From contig AP028876.1 in assembly GCA_036323355.1 (NCBI GenBank), positions 2,604,001 through 2,668,000 on the forward strand: DNA of 64,000 nt, read 5' to 3'. Numbering within the stretch: position 1 is the first letter of the stretch; every line of letters starts with the position of its first letter. This DNA comes from Gottschalkiaceae bacterium SANA (GTDB taxonomy: Bacteria; Bacillota; Clostridia; Tissierellales; GPF-1). The notes beneath the pieces were generated by a model that was given only the letters and a program-made list of their open reading frames with translations, searched no databases and was not told the origin of the DNA. This document shows positions 43,561 through 51,704 of this stretch, one piece after another. The position numbers and the translations under genes are program-made.

Positions 43561-45254
43561 ATAAATGCAATCCCTCTTTCTGAATACACGCTTCTCGATT
43601 CATTTTCATAAGGTCGAAGAATCGCGCGCACATGGCTAATCACTGCTGCAACTGCAGGATCAATTCGGTACTGTGCTTTCGATTTGTCCAGTTTGATATT
43701 GCCGGCTGGATCCGAAACAGCAACCGCATTACTCATTGCCCAGGACAACACCGGATTATTGTTGTGAATGTATTTGCCCCGAAGAACCAACTTGTACACA
43801 TCCTTGGTCGGTTCTGAAAGCGTCTTATACCCTTGGCGAATCTCCACACAAAGGAAACCTTCGTTGGTCAAGGTGTTAGCCATCTGTGTTGCATTCCATG
43901 GATCATAGCAAATTTCTTTGATATCCCAAATCTCAGCTTTGGTCATAATGTATGAAATGATCCAATCATAATCAACCACGCCTCCAGGAGTGAACGTCAA
44001 GAATCCTTGCTTCTCCCATAATCGATATGGTACCTTATCACGCTTGATCTTCTCATCTACCTTGTCTTCCGGAATAAATGAATGACTGTGAACAAATACA
44101 CGGCCATCCGGCAAAGAAAATTCAAAGTTGATACTCGTAATATCTGTAGTAGCAGATAAATCCACACCCACAATACAAGGAATTTCTTCAAGCTTCAGAG
44201 CCTTTACTTCTTCCTTGGACAATGTTGGACACTTGCGCCACTTCTCCATATCCATCCAGCGTACTTCACTATTCACCCAAACATTCAAATGCTTGCACAA
44301 GAAGTTATTTTGCGCTGCTGGAATCTCCATGGCCTTTTTCACTTTTGCTTCCAGATCCTCAAGCTTCACCGAAACCCCGAGGTTCGGATTCGCCTTGGCC
44401 CACGTTTTAGGATCTCGCCAATCATCTTCCGGATCCATCTGAGCGATATAAGCAAAGTAGCGATCATCTTCCATGCCAGCTGTATTCTTTAAAATCTTTG
44501 TTGAATATTCATACTGCTCATAGCAGATGCCGTTGTGATTAAAGCCGGCTGTCGTGATCGGGAACATCAATGGTTGTCGCCTCGCCCCGGTTGCTGTTTC
44601 AAGAACGTCCCACAGTTCACGCGTTTTATGGGCATGCAACTCATCAATCAGTGCAAAGTAAACATTCAATCCATCCAGACTATCCGCTTCTGAAGCCAAT
44701 GGTTCAAACTTACTGAAGGTAGCCGGCACACTCAAATTAAGCTTGTAAATATCAACCATGCTTTTCAGCTCGCTGGATGTCATAACCATCCGCTTGGCTT
44801 CTTCAAATATAATTTTTGCCTGGTCACGCTTGGTGGCAGCGGAATAAATCTCCGCTCTAGCCTCTCCATCTGCCAGCAAACCATAAAGGGCAATACCTGC
44901 AGCTAAAGTAGACTTTCCATTCTTCCTGGGTACCTGGACATAGGCCGTTCGAAAGCGGCGTACCCCATCTGCTTTTCGGACCCATCCGAAGACGGATCCA
45001 ACGATAAAGCACTGCCAGAGTTCCAATTCAATTGGCCGGCCTGCCCACTCACCAGTAGTGTGCTTCAAGAATGGGAAGAAGTTGATCGCTCGATCCGCAA
45101 GTTCCTTATCAAACTTATACGGATACTTTTTCCGAACCGACTTCTTCAGATCATTCATGTGACGCTTACAGGCCAACTTCACCAGTTCATTGGCCGGAAT
45201 ATTACCTGCTAAAACTTCCCTGGCATACTTGGTTGTTCTATCCACTTCGACCAC
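43557..45254 (-). CDS. terL: Terminase large subunit
   Basis: This is the DNA-packaging motor and headful/cos nuclease, 565 residues. The Walker A-like loop is VPRKNGKSTLAAGIA, and Walker B YFALIDELHAHKT contains the DE pair. The C-terminal RNase-H-like nuclease starts at CIVGVDLSATTDITS and includes further Asp residues near ICYDPWNATQ. It is a Terminase_1-type protein, as accompanies P27-type small subunits and HK97-class portals. Confidence 0.93.
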   Translation of the reverse strand: MVEVDRTTKYAREVLAGNIPANELVKLACKRHMNDLKKSVRKKYPYKFDKELADRAINFFPFLKHTTGEWAGRPIELELWQCFIVGSVFGWVRKADGVRRFRTAYVQVPRKNGKSTLAAGIALYGLLADGEARAEIYSAATKRDQAKIIFEEAKRMVMTSSELKSMVDIYKLNLSVPATFSKFEPLASEADSLDGLNVYFALIDELHAHKTRELWDVLETATGARRQPLMFPITTAGFNHNGICYEQYEYSTKILKNTAGMEDDRYFAYIAQMDPEDDWRDPKTWAKANPNLGVSVKLEDLEAKVKKAMEIPAAQNNFLCKHLNVWVNSEVRWMDMEKWRKCPTLSKEEVKALKLEEIPCIVGVDLSATTDITSINFEFSLPDGRVFVHSHSFIPEDKVDEKIKRDKVPYRLWEKQGFLTFTPGGVVDYDWIISYIMTKAEIWDIKEICYDPWNATQMANTLTNEGFLCVEIRQGYKTLSEPTKDVYKLVLRGKYIHNNNPVLSWAMSNAVAVSDPAGNIKLDKSKAQYRIDPAVAAVISHVRAILRPYENESRSVYSERGIAFI

Positions 45255-45732
45255 CCTTTATGAAACTAGCAAAGGGAGTCTCCATCTTTTCAGCTTGCTC
45301 CATAGACAATGAAGTTCTAGAGCTTGGCGTTAATCCAAACTCTTTGCAGAAGGTCACCATCAACTTCATCGCAGTATTCGCAATCCCAACTTCAGGACGT
45401 TGAATGATATTTCCCTTATCGGACGTATAAGTCAGCCCTTTTACTTTTACCAGCTTCTCTGCCTGCACCCATCGAGAGAAGTTTGCGCAGTACGCTGCCA
45501 GTGCCGCTTCATCTGCTTTGGTTAACAATCCAACTTTGTGAAGAAGTGGAGCGATCCGCTTCCATTCCTTCTTGCCTAAGCTGTCCAAATGTGTTGGGGG
45601 CTTAACTGTTCCCTTTGCGTCCAATTCATATTTTTCAAATTCCGGCTCATTTTTATTCAGGGACCGTTTCCCCGGGTTCCCCTGAAGCGATTTCAAAGCC
45701 GTTGGTTTTGGTTTTCTTCCTGGTTGTCCCAA
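45238..45732 (-). CDS. terS: Terminase small subunit, P27 family
   Basis: This 164-residue DNA-recognition subunit starts with GQPGRKPKPTALKSLQGNPG, the family hallmark, and includes LTKADEAALAAYCANFSRW. It overlaps the large-subunit gene by 17 bp. Confidence 0.9.
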   Translation of the reverse strand: MGQPGRKPKPTALKSLQGNPGKRSLNKNEPEFEKYELDAKGTVKPPTHLDSLGKKEWKRIAPLLHKVGLLTKADEAALAAYCANFSRWVQAEKLVKVKGLTYTSDKGNIIQRPEVGIANTAMKLMVTFCKEFGLTPSSRTSLSMEQAEKMETPFASFIKGGRSG

Positions 45733-45826
45733 TTTGACCCCCCCTATTCTAATTCGCGGGTGTGTGAATGAAGGGCCACCGAACGGTCCCCTTCGGAACC
45801 GTTCTAGAGATCTAACCCCCCCCTAC

Positions 45827-46195
45827 CTATCTACCGAAACCACCATCTTCGGTTGCAGTCTTCACATTGTGGCATTCCTCACAGAGCGGTTGCCAATTAC
45901 TCACATCCCAGAACAAGTCCGGATCACTCTTATGAGGGATGATGTGGTCAACAACAGTCGCCTGTCGAACGATTCCTTTGGCTGCACACCGATTACATAG
46001 TGGATTCCGTAATAAAAAAGACCTTCGAGCTTTACGCCAACGATGATCATATCCTCGCTGACTTGCTGATGGTCTTTGTTTATCCTTTTGTCGTTTTACC
46101 TTTTTCTTTTCTGCCTTGTGCTCTTCACAATAATAGCCAGATGTGAGGTTCTTACACCCGATCTTGGCACATGGTTTCAGTGGTCTGTTCGCCAT
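45827..46195 (-). CDS. HNH endonuclease of the packaging module
   Basis: The 122-residue protein has a zinc-binding N-terminus (CAKIGCKN, YYCEEHK) and an HNH motif: RNPLCNRCAAKG, VVDHIIPHKSDPD, and WQPLCEECHNVKTATE. Phage HNH proteins beside the terminase assist cos cleavage. The next gene follows after 94 bp that could include the cos region. Confidence 0.9.
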   Translation of the reverse strand: MANRPLKPCAKIGCKNLTSGYYCEEHKAEKKKVKRQKDKQRPSASQRGYDHRWRKARRSFLLRNPLCNRCAAKGIVRQATVVDHIIPHKSDPDLFWDVSNWQPLCEECHNVKTATEDGGFGR

Positions 46196-46417
46196 TTTCC
46201 TAAAATCACCTCTTCAATCATAGGACAGCCCGCATGATTACAGGGCTTGAAGGTGTTTTCCTAACACCTATTTGAGTTTGTCGTATCTAATGATTTGTTA
46301 AACTCGTTAAAAAGCACTCAATCCCTGTCATTTCAACGGCTTTCCTCCTGTCGAAAAAACACAGTTTAACAACCTATCCATTTCGACTAACTCAATAGAA
46401 AAAAATATAAAAACAGG
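46196..46417. other. Non-coding gap between HNH and recombinase genes
   Basis: About 220 bp with no gene. A small hairpin (GCCC..GGGC, 46227-46250 region) and a GGTGTTTTCCTAACACC inverted repeat (46252-46268 region) are visible. It precedes the packaging genes and may hold their late promoter or the cos site, which is inferred. Confidence 0.45.
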
Positions 46418-46969
46418 TCAATATCTAAAGTTTCTCAACGATGTATCGATATAGTCCTGTTCCACTCCAATGTAGTCCAATGTTTGCAATTCAGTCCTAT
46501 GCCCGTAGATCTTCATCAAGACTGGCAATGCATTCCTCTCGCCACACTGCAAATAAAAATGGTACCCAAATGTTTTCCGCATACTATGCGTACTCAATCG
46601 GACACCATACTTTTCTCCAGCTTCTGTAATGATCTGATAAGCGCGTTGCCGGCTGATCGGATTATTATAGTTCTCCCTCGATCTGATCAGATAATCTTCA
46701 TCATCTTTCTCTTCAACATACTTGGCAATCTCTCGCCTCAATTCCGGATTGATTATGATCTTCCGAATATTCCCCGTCTTCTGCTCTGTTACCATAAAAT
46801 ACTCTTGGTCACGAACATCCGACACCTTCAGCTTCAGTATATCGCTGATCCGAAGTCCGGAATAGATCCCCAGCAGGAACAGGATGTAATCCCGATCACT
46901 CTGCATCTTCAAGTATTCGGTTATGTCTTTCAACACCCGCTTATCGCGGATCGGATTCGCCGCTGCCAT
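46418..46969 (-). CDS. Catalytic-domain-only tyrosine recombinase
   Basis: At 183 residues it contains only the catalytic domain of the phage-integrase family. The active-site residues are Arg in YSGLRISDIL, Lys in the KTGNIRK strand, HSMRKT (HxxR), GHR and a final Tyr near YIGVEQDYID. The N-terminal DNA-binding domain is absent. It is separate from the true integrase at 56637. Such short recombinases occur beside the late regulator in clostridial phages; their role is unclear. Confidence 0.85.
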   Translation of the reverse strand: MAAANPIRDKRVLKDITEYLKMQSDRDYILFLLGIYSGLRISDILKLKVSDVRDQEYFMVTEQKTGNIRKIIINPELRREIAKYVEEKDDEDYLIRSRENYNNPISRQRAYQIITEAGEKYGVRLSTHSMRKTFGYHFYLQCGERNALPVLMKIYGHRTELQTLDYIGVEQDYIDTSLRNFRY

Positions 46970-47052
46970 ATTTCACCTCACAAAAAAGAGAACTGCTCTT
47001 GGCAATTCTCCTTAATATCACTATAACATGAGTTGATTCTTTTTTTTGTAAT

Positions 47053-47475
47053 CTATTTGTCACCATTCTCAATCATCTCTACAACATTAATTGGAGGAAT
47101 ATCTAGTTGATTCACACCAGAGTTTGCAGTAATTGTTGCAACTAAAGCTCTTAAGTATGGAAAAAGAATTGCAACTGAGTTTCTCTCGATGAAAGCATCT
47201 CTTTGCTTTCCATTTTCGTCAATAGCCCCATCTAATTCAAAAAATCCTCTTACTGTACTATTTAAAGAAAATGGATAATTTTTTGTTTCTGCATCATCAA
47301 AAATACTTATTGACAACGCAACAGTAAAACTATGATTATTATCCGCCATCCCAATTTCACGATGCAATTTCATATTTAAAGGGATTGATTCGTCCTCGCT
47401 ATGCGTAAAATGCTCATTTATACGGAAATCAATATTTTCAACTCTATAATGTTGAAATTTAAGTGAACAACCCAT
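47053..47475 (-). CDS. SecB-like chaperone of a toxin-antitoxin-chaperone cassette
   Basis: The 140-residue protein ends with AILFPYLRALVATITANSG and LDIPPINVVEMIE, which closely follows the SecB C-terminal signature (FPYxRE..xxLxxxxGxPPLxLPPxNF). The first part is beta-rich, as in SecB. Gram-positive hosts lack a housekeeping SecB, so a lone copy here points to a TAC system, where the chaperone folds and protects the antitoxin. The ATG at 47475 overlaps the antitoxin stop (TAATG), and GAGGAAG lies in the antitoxin end. Confidence 0.8.
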   Translation of the reverse strand: MGCSLKFQHYRVENIDFRINEHFTHSEDESIPLNMKLHREIGMADNNHSFTVALSISIFDDAETKNYPFSLNSTVRGFFELDGAIDENGKQRDAFIERNSVAILFPYLRALVATITANSGVNQLDIPPINVVEMIENGDK

Positions 47476-47756
47476 TAAGCTGCTTCCTCCCAATTATCAT
47501 CAAATGTCGAACTAACATTATTGCAATCATACGTTTGAACTGAAGGTGAGTATGTTGCCTTAATACTATAACTATTATTTGAACGTGATACATAATAAGC
47601 TGTCTCGACATAAGTGGTTTCAGACCCAAAAAACTCTTCGTGTAATTTTTGAGTTTGCTCAATAACTAAAGCTCCAGAATCAATTAATGCTTGTTTTAAC
47701 TCCAATTCAGTCATTGAATTAACTTTTTTCAAATACTTCTCCATAATTGCAGACAT
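47475..47756 (-). CDS. Putative antitoxin of the TAC cassette
   Basis: This 93-residue protein has a helical N-terminal half (MEKYLKKVNSMTELELKQAL) and an aromatic, Tyr/Ser-rich C-terminal tail that could be the chaperone-addiction segment. It lies between the ART-like toxin gene and the SecB-like gene, the order of CmdTAC-type systems. The role is inferred from this context and size; I see no direct family signature. A GGGGGGAAG RBS precedes the ATG at 47756. Confidence 0.65.
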   Translation of the reverse strand: MSAIMEKYLKKVNSMTELELKQALIDSGALVIEQTQKLHEEFFGSETTYVETAYYVSRSNNSYSIKATYSPSVQTYDCNNVSSTFDDNWEEAA

Positions 47757-47776
47757 TCTCTTCCCCCCCTTATATA

Positions 47777-48454
47777 CTAATGAAGGATCACTATTTCTCC
47801 CTCAATATATTTGTATTTCCTATTATGCATAGAGCACAATGCTCTCGATTTCCTATCAAAATCATTCTCATTAATAAAAACTGCCTTTATCGAATCAATG
47901 CACTCATTTCTTTTAACGCATATTTGAACCTGATTAACTCGGCAAGCACCGTAATTCACTTTACCCGCCGCTCCATTTAAGCCATCGAAATCAGCGACAA
48001 TCATATCAAAATCATCTTTGAATCCACATTCATTGAATAAGAAATTTAATAGAACACCATCAGGAAACTGTTTCCAGTTATGAAATCCATTTTCTCTTAT
48101 CCATTTATAGAATTCCCCACCACTTTTAGCTCTGCTTATTAAATCACTTTGAATTGCTTTAAATTCATAAAACGTAATTGGGTCTTGGAGATTAAATACT
48201 CTCTCTCCATCAGCAGAGATTTGCGATTCTAAAATTGACCATCTTTCTTTAAAAAGATCATGAGTTATACTTTGCAAGCCAAGACGTTTTAGTTCATTAG
48301 CTCCCCACCAGAAAGAAAAAAATTCTTCTTGGAAAAAATAAACCCCATCACCTAACCAATGAATTCTTTGCGGATTTGATACCGAGGGTTTAAACTCATT
48401 ATCTTCTACAATAATTTCAGCTTTATCAAAAGTTGTTCCGTGATATCCTGTCAT
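47777..48454 (-). CDS. ADP-ribosyltransferase-fold toxin candidate (CmdT/DUF3990-like)
   Basis: The N-terminus GYHGTTFDKAEIIVED, followed by a GDGVYFFQEEFFSFWWGA segment, is the usual opening of ART-fold enzymes: a His-Gly-Thr on strand 1, then a Tyr in the GxYF strand. A third conserved acidic residue is expected in the C-terminal strands (about 180-200) but cannot be fixed by eye. It is 225 residues, the first gene of a three-gene operon with a putative antitoxin and a SecB-like chaperone. That matches CmdTAC, whose toxin ADP-ribosylates mRNA during phage infection. Confidence 0.7.
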   Translation of the reverse strand: MTGYHGTTFDKAEIIVEDNEFKPSVSNPQRIHWLGDGVYFFQEEFFSFWWGANELKRLGLQSITHDLFKERWSILESQISADGERVFNLQDPITFYEFKAIQSDLISRAKSGGEFYKWIRENGFHNWKQFPDGVLLNFLFNECGFKDDFDMIVADFDGLNGAAGKVNYGACRVNQVQICVKRNECIDSIKAVFINENDFDRKSRALCSMHNRKYKYIEGEIVILH

Positions 48455-48545
48455 TATTAACCTCAGTCGTATTTAATCACATTATTTTCAATGCCACTAG
48501 TATAGATTATTACTTTATGTGCTTATAGTCAATTATTATGTCACT

Positions 48546-48574
48546 ATTATACATATTGTTAGTTACTATTACAA
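48546..48574 (-). promoter_or_regulatory. Promoter of the TAC cassette
   Basis: On the minus strand TTGTAA and TATAAT are separated by 17 bp, about 90 bp before the toxin start. The surrounding 150 bp are very AT-rich. Its own promoter would allow expression in the lysogen independently of phage late genes. Confidence 0.6.
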
Positions 48575-48609
48575 GTTTTGACAAATAATTGTATTGTTCA
48601 TTTAAATAA

Positions 48610-49035
48610 TCAAAGGAAGCATTTTATTTTACTGTACTTATTTCTTATATACCCATATGAATAAGAAAGTTGTTCGGCAACCTTTTTTAAACTCATCCCT
48701 TCAATCACACATAAATATGTGATCTTATACTCTATACCTTGCATGCTACTAATCCGATCCTCAATGTTCTTCTGACATTCCCTAACTTTTTCAAGCAACA
48801 ACTTATACTTATCAATATCCTTCTCAAGTGCTTTTATATGAGGCAACTGCTCTTCCATATCTAATTGGCAATGATTCTCTTGCACCCTTGGTGCTGAGTA
48901 ATCAATCCCAGAAATATCGCTAATCGGCTTCAGCCATCCATCCACAATCGCATCATGCTGCGCAATAAGTGACTCAAGCCGCATTTCATATATTTCAATC
49001 TCTTTGCATAGATCCTGATAACATTTCACAAACTC
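48610..49035 (-). CDS. ArpU/DUF1492-like late transcription regulator (sigma-70 region-4-like)
   Basis: The long first helix region (QDLCKEIEIYEMRLESLIAQ) and the C-terminal VIEGMSLKKVAEQLSYSYGY helix-turn-helix are typical of phage late-operon regulators related to sigma factors. An ATG at 49035 follows GGGGAG; the extension to 49104 is unlikely because it spans a hairpin-like sequence. It lies at the boundary of early and late genes. Confidence 0.72.
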   Translation of the reverse strand, partial: EFVKCYQDLCKEIEIYEMRLESLIAQHDAIVDGWLKPISDISGIDYSAPRVQENHCQLDMEEQLPHIKALEKDIDKYKLLLEKVRECQKNIEDRISSMQGIEYKITYLCVIEGMSLKKVAEQLSYSYGYIRNKYSKIKCFL

Positions 49036-49118
49036 CATCTGTTTCTCTCCCCTCACAATAAAAAAGACACTCCTGATGTGTTGCTCAGAAGTGTCCGCCG
49101 GCATGTCCGGTAGGACTG

Positions 49119-49298
49119 TTATGTTATTTTTTCTCTCTCTTTCAAATTCAAATTGTAACTCAAAGTTCCCTGGTGAACACTTATCGAAATATCAAAATGT
49201 TCCAATCGCCCTTGGGCTTCGACTGTCGATAAAGTTGCCCGAATATACTCAGTTAACTTTTCCTCTATTTTCTGCCTCTTATCAATCTGTCCTGGCAT
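49119..49298 (-). CDS. Small hypothetical phage protein (59 residues)
   Basis: The frame from the ATG at 49298 (GGTGAG RBS) reads MPGQIDKRQKIEEKLTEYIR and ends LNLKEREKIT at the TAA 49119. It is located between the small gene 49302-49439 and the late regulator. No function is known. Confidence 0.6.
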   Translation of the reverse strand: MPGQIDKRQKIEEKLTEYIRATLSTVEAQGRLEHFDISISVHQGTLSYNLNLKEREKIT

Positions 49299-49301
49299 CT
49301 C

Positions 49302-49439
49302 TCACCGTCCATTTATTATTTTCTGTTTCATTTTCTCATTCAGTTGAATCAAATCATCTTGAACCAATGGATCGCTCAAATCATATTCATTAACAATCCG
49401 AAGTTGCTTACAAAGAATATCTCTCAGTTCTTCTATCAT
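49302..49439 (-). CDS. Small helical protein (45 residues), possibly Spo0E-like
   Basis: The frame from the ATG at 49439 reads MIEELRDILCKQLRI, with two helices and a C-terminal LNEKMKQKI. The two-helix form recalls Spo0E-like phosphatases common in clostridial prophages, but the diagnostic SQxLD motif is not present. It is 10 bp after the SSB gene. Confidence 0.5.
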   Translation of the reverse strand: MIEELRDILCKQLRIVNEYDLSDPLVQDDLIQLNEKMKQKIINGR

Positions 49440-49448
49440 CGCCCTCTC

Positions 49449-49883
49449 CTAGAATGGAATCTCATCATCATTTTGAAAATTTTCGAATCCTGCCATTGGA
49501 TCTTCAGCTACTTTCTGATCCGGTTCAGCAGGTTGTTTCTTTTGACTCGCCCAATCAATAATCTCCACCCGTTCGGCCATGATCTCTGTCACATAATGAC
49601 GTACTCCATCTCGATCATATGAACCACTTCGAAGCTTCCCTTCGATAAGAACCCGCTTCCCTTTCTTCGAGTACTTTGAAAGAAATACCGCTGGGGCTCC
49701 AATTGCCTTCACCAAGAAGAAATCCGTGATCGGCTTTCCTTGTTGCTCTCGTTTCGCTCTCATATCTTTTGAATATCCCCTATCCACTGCTAACTGAGTT
49801 GTCGCCAATGGGGTTCCATTTAGTGCTTCGTAGTCCAAACTTACATCTACTGAAAGCCGTCCCATCTCTATACATTTATTCAT
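49449..49883 (-). CDS. ssb: Single-stranded DNA-binding protein
   Basis: The OB-fold domain (about residues 1-108) begins with NKCIEMGRLSVDVSLDY and includes PITDFFLVKAIGAPAVF and KKGKRVLIEGKLRSGSYD. The acidic tail ends in DEIPF, the partner-recruiting tip of SSB proteins. It protects ssDNA in phage replication. An early-region gene between the ASCH-like and small genes. Confidence 0.93.
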   Translation of the reverse strand: MNKCIEMGRLSVDVSLDYEALNGTPLATTQLAVDRGYSKDMRAKREQQGKPITDFFLVKAIGAPAVFLSKYSKKGKRVLIEGKLRSGSYDRDGVRHYVTEIMAERVEIIDWASQKKQPAEPDQKVAEDPMAGFENFQNDDEIPF

Positions 49884-49894
49884 CTGCTCACCTC

Positions 49895-50476
49895 TTATGA
49901 AAAATTAGTATTCCGAAACCGCTTAACAACTGCTCCTTCAGAATCAAATACAAAAATCTTACCCAATGACAAAATCACATAATCATCTTTGATCTTTTCT
50001 CCACCCATCGCCATTTGCATGAACGATTTTTCCCGCTCATCCCGACCAAATATTCCAGTAATATGCGCCTCAATCTTCTCTCCTGTATGCTCGTTTTCTT
50101 CCTGAAGATATCGATTCAAAATCAATACATCGCCAACTTCAAAGAGTCGATCATCTTTACGAAGTTCAAACAACTTTTTTCCTTTTACCATCACATCAAA
50201 GTTCTGACTCTCCATTTTCAATTCATGAACTTTGTGACTTCCAATATCCAGATCTTCCTGGCTTAAAAATGCAGCTGCGAAACAATCATTGCAAATCATC
50301 CCGATTCCTATTTTCCCAACCCAATCTTTGAGTACGGGAGAATCTAATTTTAAATCATTAGGGAACAACAACGGCATCACATTCTTCGAACCACACCAGG
50401 GGCATTCTTCATATTCCTTTAATTTCTCAATCCATTCTGTTACCGTAACAAATGATTCCATCTCTTCCCTCCTCAT
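49895..50476 (-). CDS. Zinc-ribbon plus DUF3850 (ASCH/PUA-like) protein
   Basis: The N-terminal half holds a four-Cys zinc ribbon (CPWCGSKN ... ICNDCF). Residues about 85-165 match the DUF3850 pattern HELKMESQNFDVMVKGKK, FELRKDDRLFEVGD and VGDVLILNRY. DUF3850 domains belong to the ASCH/PUA fold and are suspected to bind modified RNA or nucleotides; they are frequent in phage early regions. The fusion to a zinc ribbon is worth noting. Confidence 0.8.
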   Translation of the reverse strand: MRREEMESFVTVTEWIEKLKEYEECPWCGSKNVMPLLFPNDLKLDSPVLKDWVGKIGIGMICNDCFAAAFLSQEDLDIGSHKVHELKMESQNFDVMVKGKKLFELRKDDRLFEVGDVLILNRYLQEENEHTGEKIEAHITGIFGRDEREKSFMQMAMGGEKIKDDYVILSLGKIFVFDSEGAVVKRFRNTNFS

Positions 50477-50652
50477 TTCATCATTTTCAGCGACTTCGGA
50501 TCCATCTCCAGCATTTTCTTTGCTCCCTCGTCATAGATAATAATCTTGCCGTTATCTTCAGACTTGTACAACACCATCTCAGGACTTAATCGCGTCTGGT
50601 AACTGTACAATGCTGGTGCATCAACTTCCACTTTAAACTCTACTTTATGCAT
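50473..50652 (-). CDS. Small hypothetical phage protein (59 residues)
   Basis: The frame from the ATG at 50652 reads MHKVEFKVEVDAPALYSY and ends PKSLKMMK at the TGA 50473. It overlaps the preceding zinc-finger gene by 8 bp and the next start by 4 bp, so it belongs to the early operon. No family is recognised. Confidence 0.65.
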   Translation of the reverse strand: MHKVEFKVEVDAPALYSYQTRLSPEMVLYKSEDNGKIIIYDEGAKKMLEMDPKSLKMMK

Positions 50653-50926
50653 ATTTCTCTTCCTCCTGCTCCATTTGCCGTTGAGGTCTTCGACCGATCA
50701 CAATATCATCAATTCCAAATTCCTCAACCACTCGATCACGGCCTTCCCAATACTCAACAAAGATCCTCTTTTTTACATGCATGTAATACCAACCTGAAAT
50801 GCCTCTGCCCTTTATATAAATCTGATTCAAGCACCTCCCGCAAAATGCCTTTCCTCCGATAACAATCAAATCAGTGTTTCTCACCGATCGATTGCAAACA
50901 GTGCAATTGATTAATCTACCGGCCAT
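50645..50926 (-). CDS. Small zinc-finger protein
   Basis: An ATG at 50926, inside the end of the helicase-loader gene, gives 93 residues starting MAGRLINCTVCNRSVRN, with a second Cys pair in FCGRCLNQ. A longer frame to 51085 would overlap the loader by 170 bp and is rejected. The four-Cys site suggests nucleic-acid binding or a structural role. Confidence 0.7.
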   Translation of the reverse strand: MAGRLINCTVCNRSVRNTDLIVIGGKAFCGRCLNQIYIKGRGISGWYYMHVKKRIFVEYWEGRDRVVEEFGIDDIVIGRRPQRQMEQEEEKYA

Positions 50927-51704
50927 AAAACCTGTGATCCAGCTTTGGATCCTTGAATTCAACGATATTGCCGCGGGCATACTCAACCAATCGTCCTGTA
51001 ATTGCTCGATCCATATTTCGTAATTCTTCAATCGTTTTTTCGCAGGTAACCACAATTCCCTTTTTCTTAAAATAGCGATAATCAATGATCTGAAACATAG
51101 AGTCGATATGACTCATCAAAGGATTTTTCTGACCATTCCACTCTCGGATCGTTGTCCTGAAGATATCGTCAATTACTAAAAGCTCAGCATCCTTGTACTG
51201 ATTGATCACTTTATACAGATCCTTTTCTTTCTTGGCATTTGCAAAGGTAGCGAGCAAATCTTGGAATGTCACATAACGCACCAACACATTCTTCTTAATC
51301 AAAGCATTTGCTATCCCGATTGATAAATGAGTTTTACCCGCGCCATTTTGCCCCATCAACATAAAATTCATATGCATGTTATCATACTCCCCAAAGATCT
51401 CAACAAACCGTTTAGACCGACTCAATGCAACTTCCTGAACCTCATTCTTGGGGATGTAATTATCCAGGGTCCGATCCTGAAAAGCCTCTGCAATCCCTGA
51501 ATCCTTCAAAGCACTGATCGCCTTCTTACGTTTCAAACACTCGCATGGCCTGCATACTTCCCGCCCATCATCCTTGATGACAATCTCCCAACCCGAATCA
51601 TTACAATATGGGCATTTATACTGCGTTTGTGACTTTCTTTGCATTGCACCCTGATTAGAAATTGTTCCAATCCCGCTCTGCAAGATCTGGTTCAACGCTG
51701 TCAT
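50916..51704 (-). CDS. DnaC/IstB-like replicative helicase loader
   Basis: A four-Cys zinc site (CPYCNDSGW ... CRPCECLK) lies at the N-terminus. The AAA+ ATPase has Walker A GQNGAGKTHL (about residue 117), Walker B LLVIDDIF and a sensor-like region VVTCEKTIEELRNMD. At 262 residues this is a typical phage DnaC/DnaI-type loader. It overlaps the initiator gene by 50 bp, so the first codons may be extra; an internal start cannot be excluded. Confidence 0.92.
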   Translation of the reverse strand: MTALNQILQSGIGTISNQGAMQRKSQTQYKCPYCNDSGWEIVIKDDGREVCRPCECLKRKKAISALKDSGIAEAFQDRTLDNYIPKNEVQEVALSRSKRFVEIFGEYDNMHMNFMLMGQNGAGKTHLSIGIANALIKKNVLVRYVTFQDLLATFANAKKEKDLYKVINQYKDAELLVIDDIFRTTIREWNGQKNPLMSHIDSMFQIIDYRYFKKKGIVVTCEKTIEELRNMDRAITGRLVEYARGNIVEFKDPKLDHRFYGR

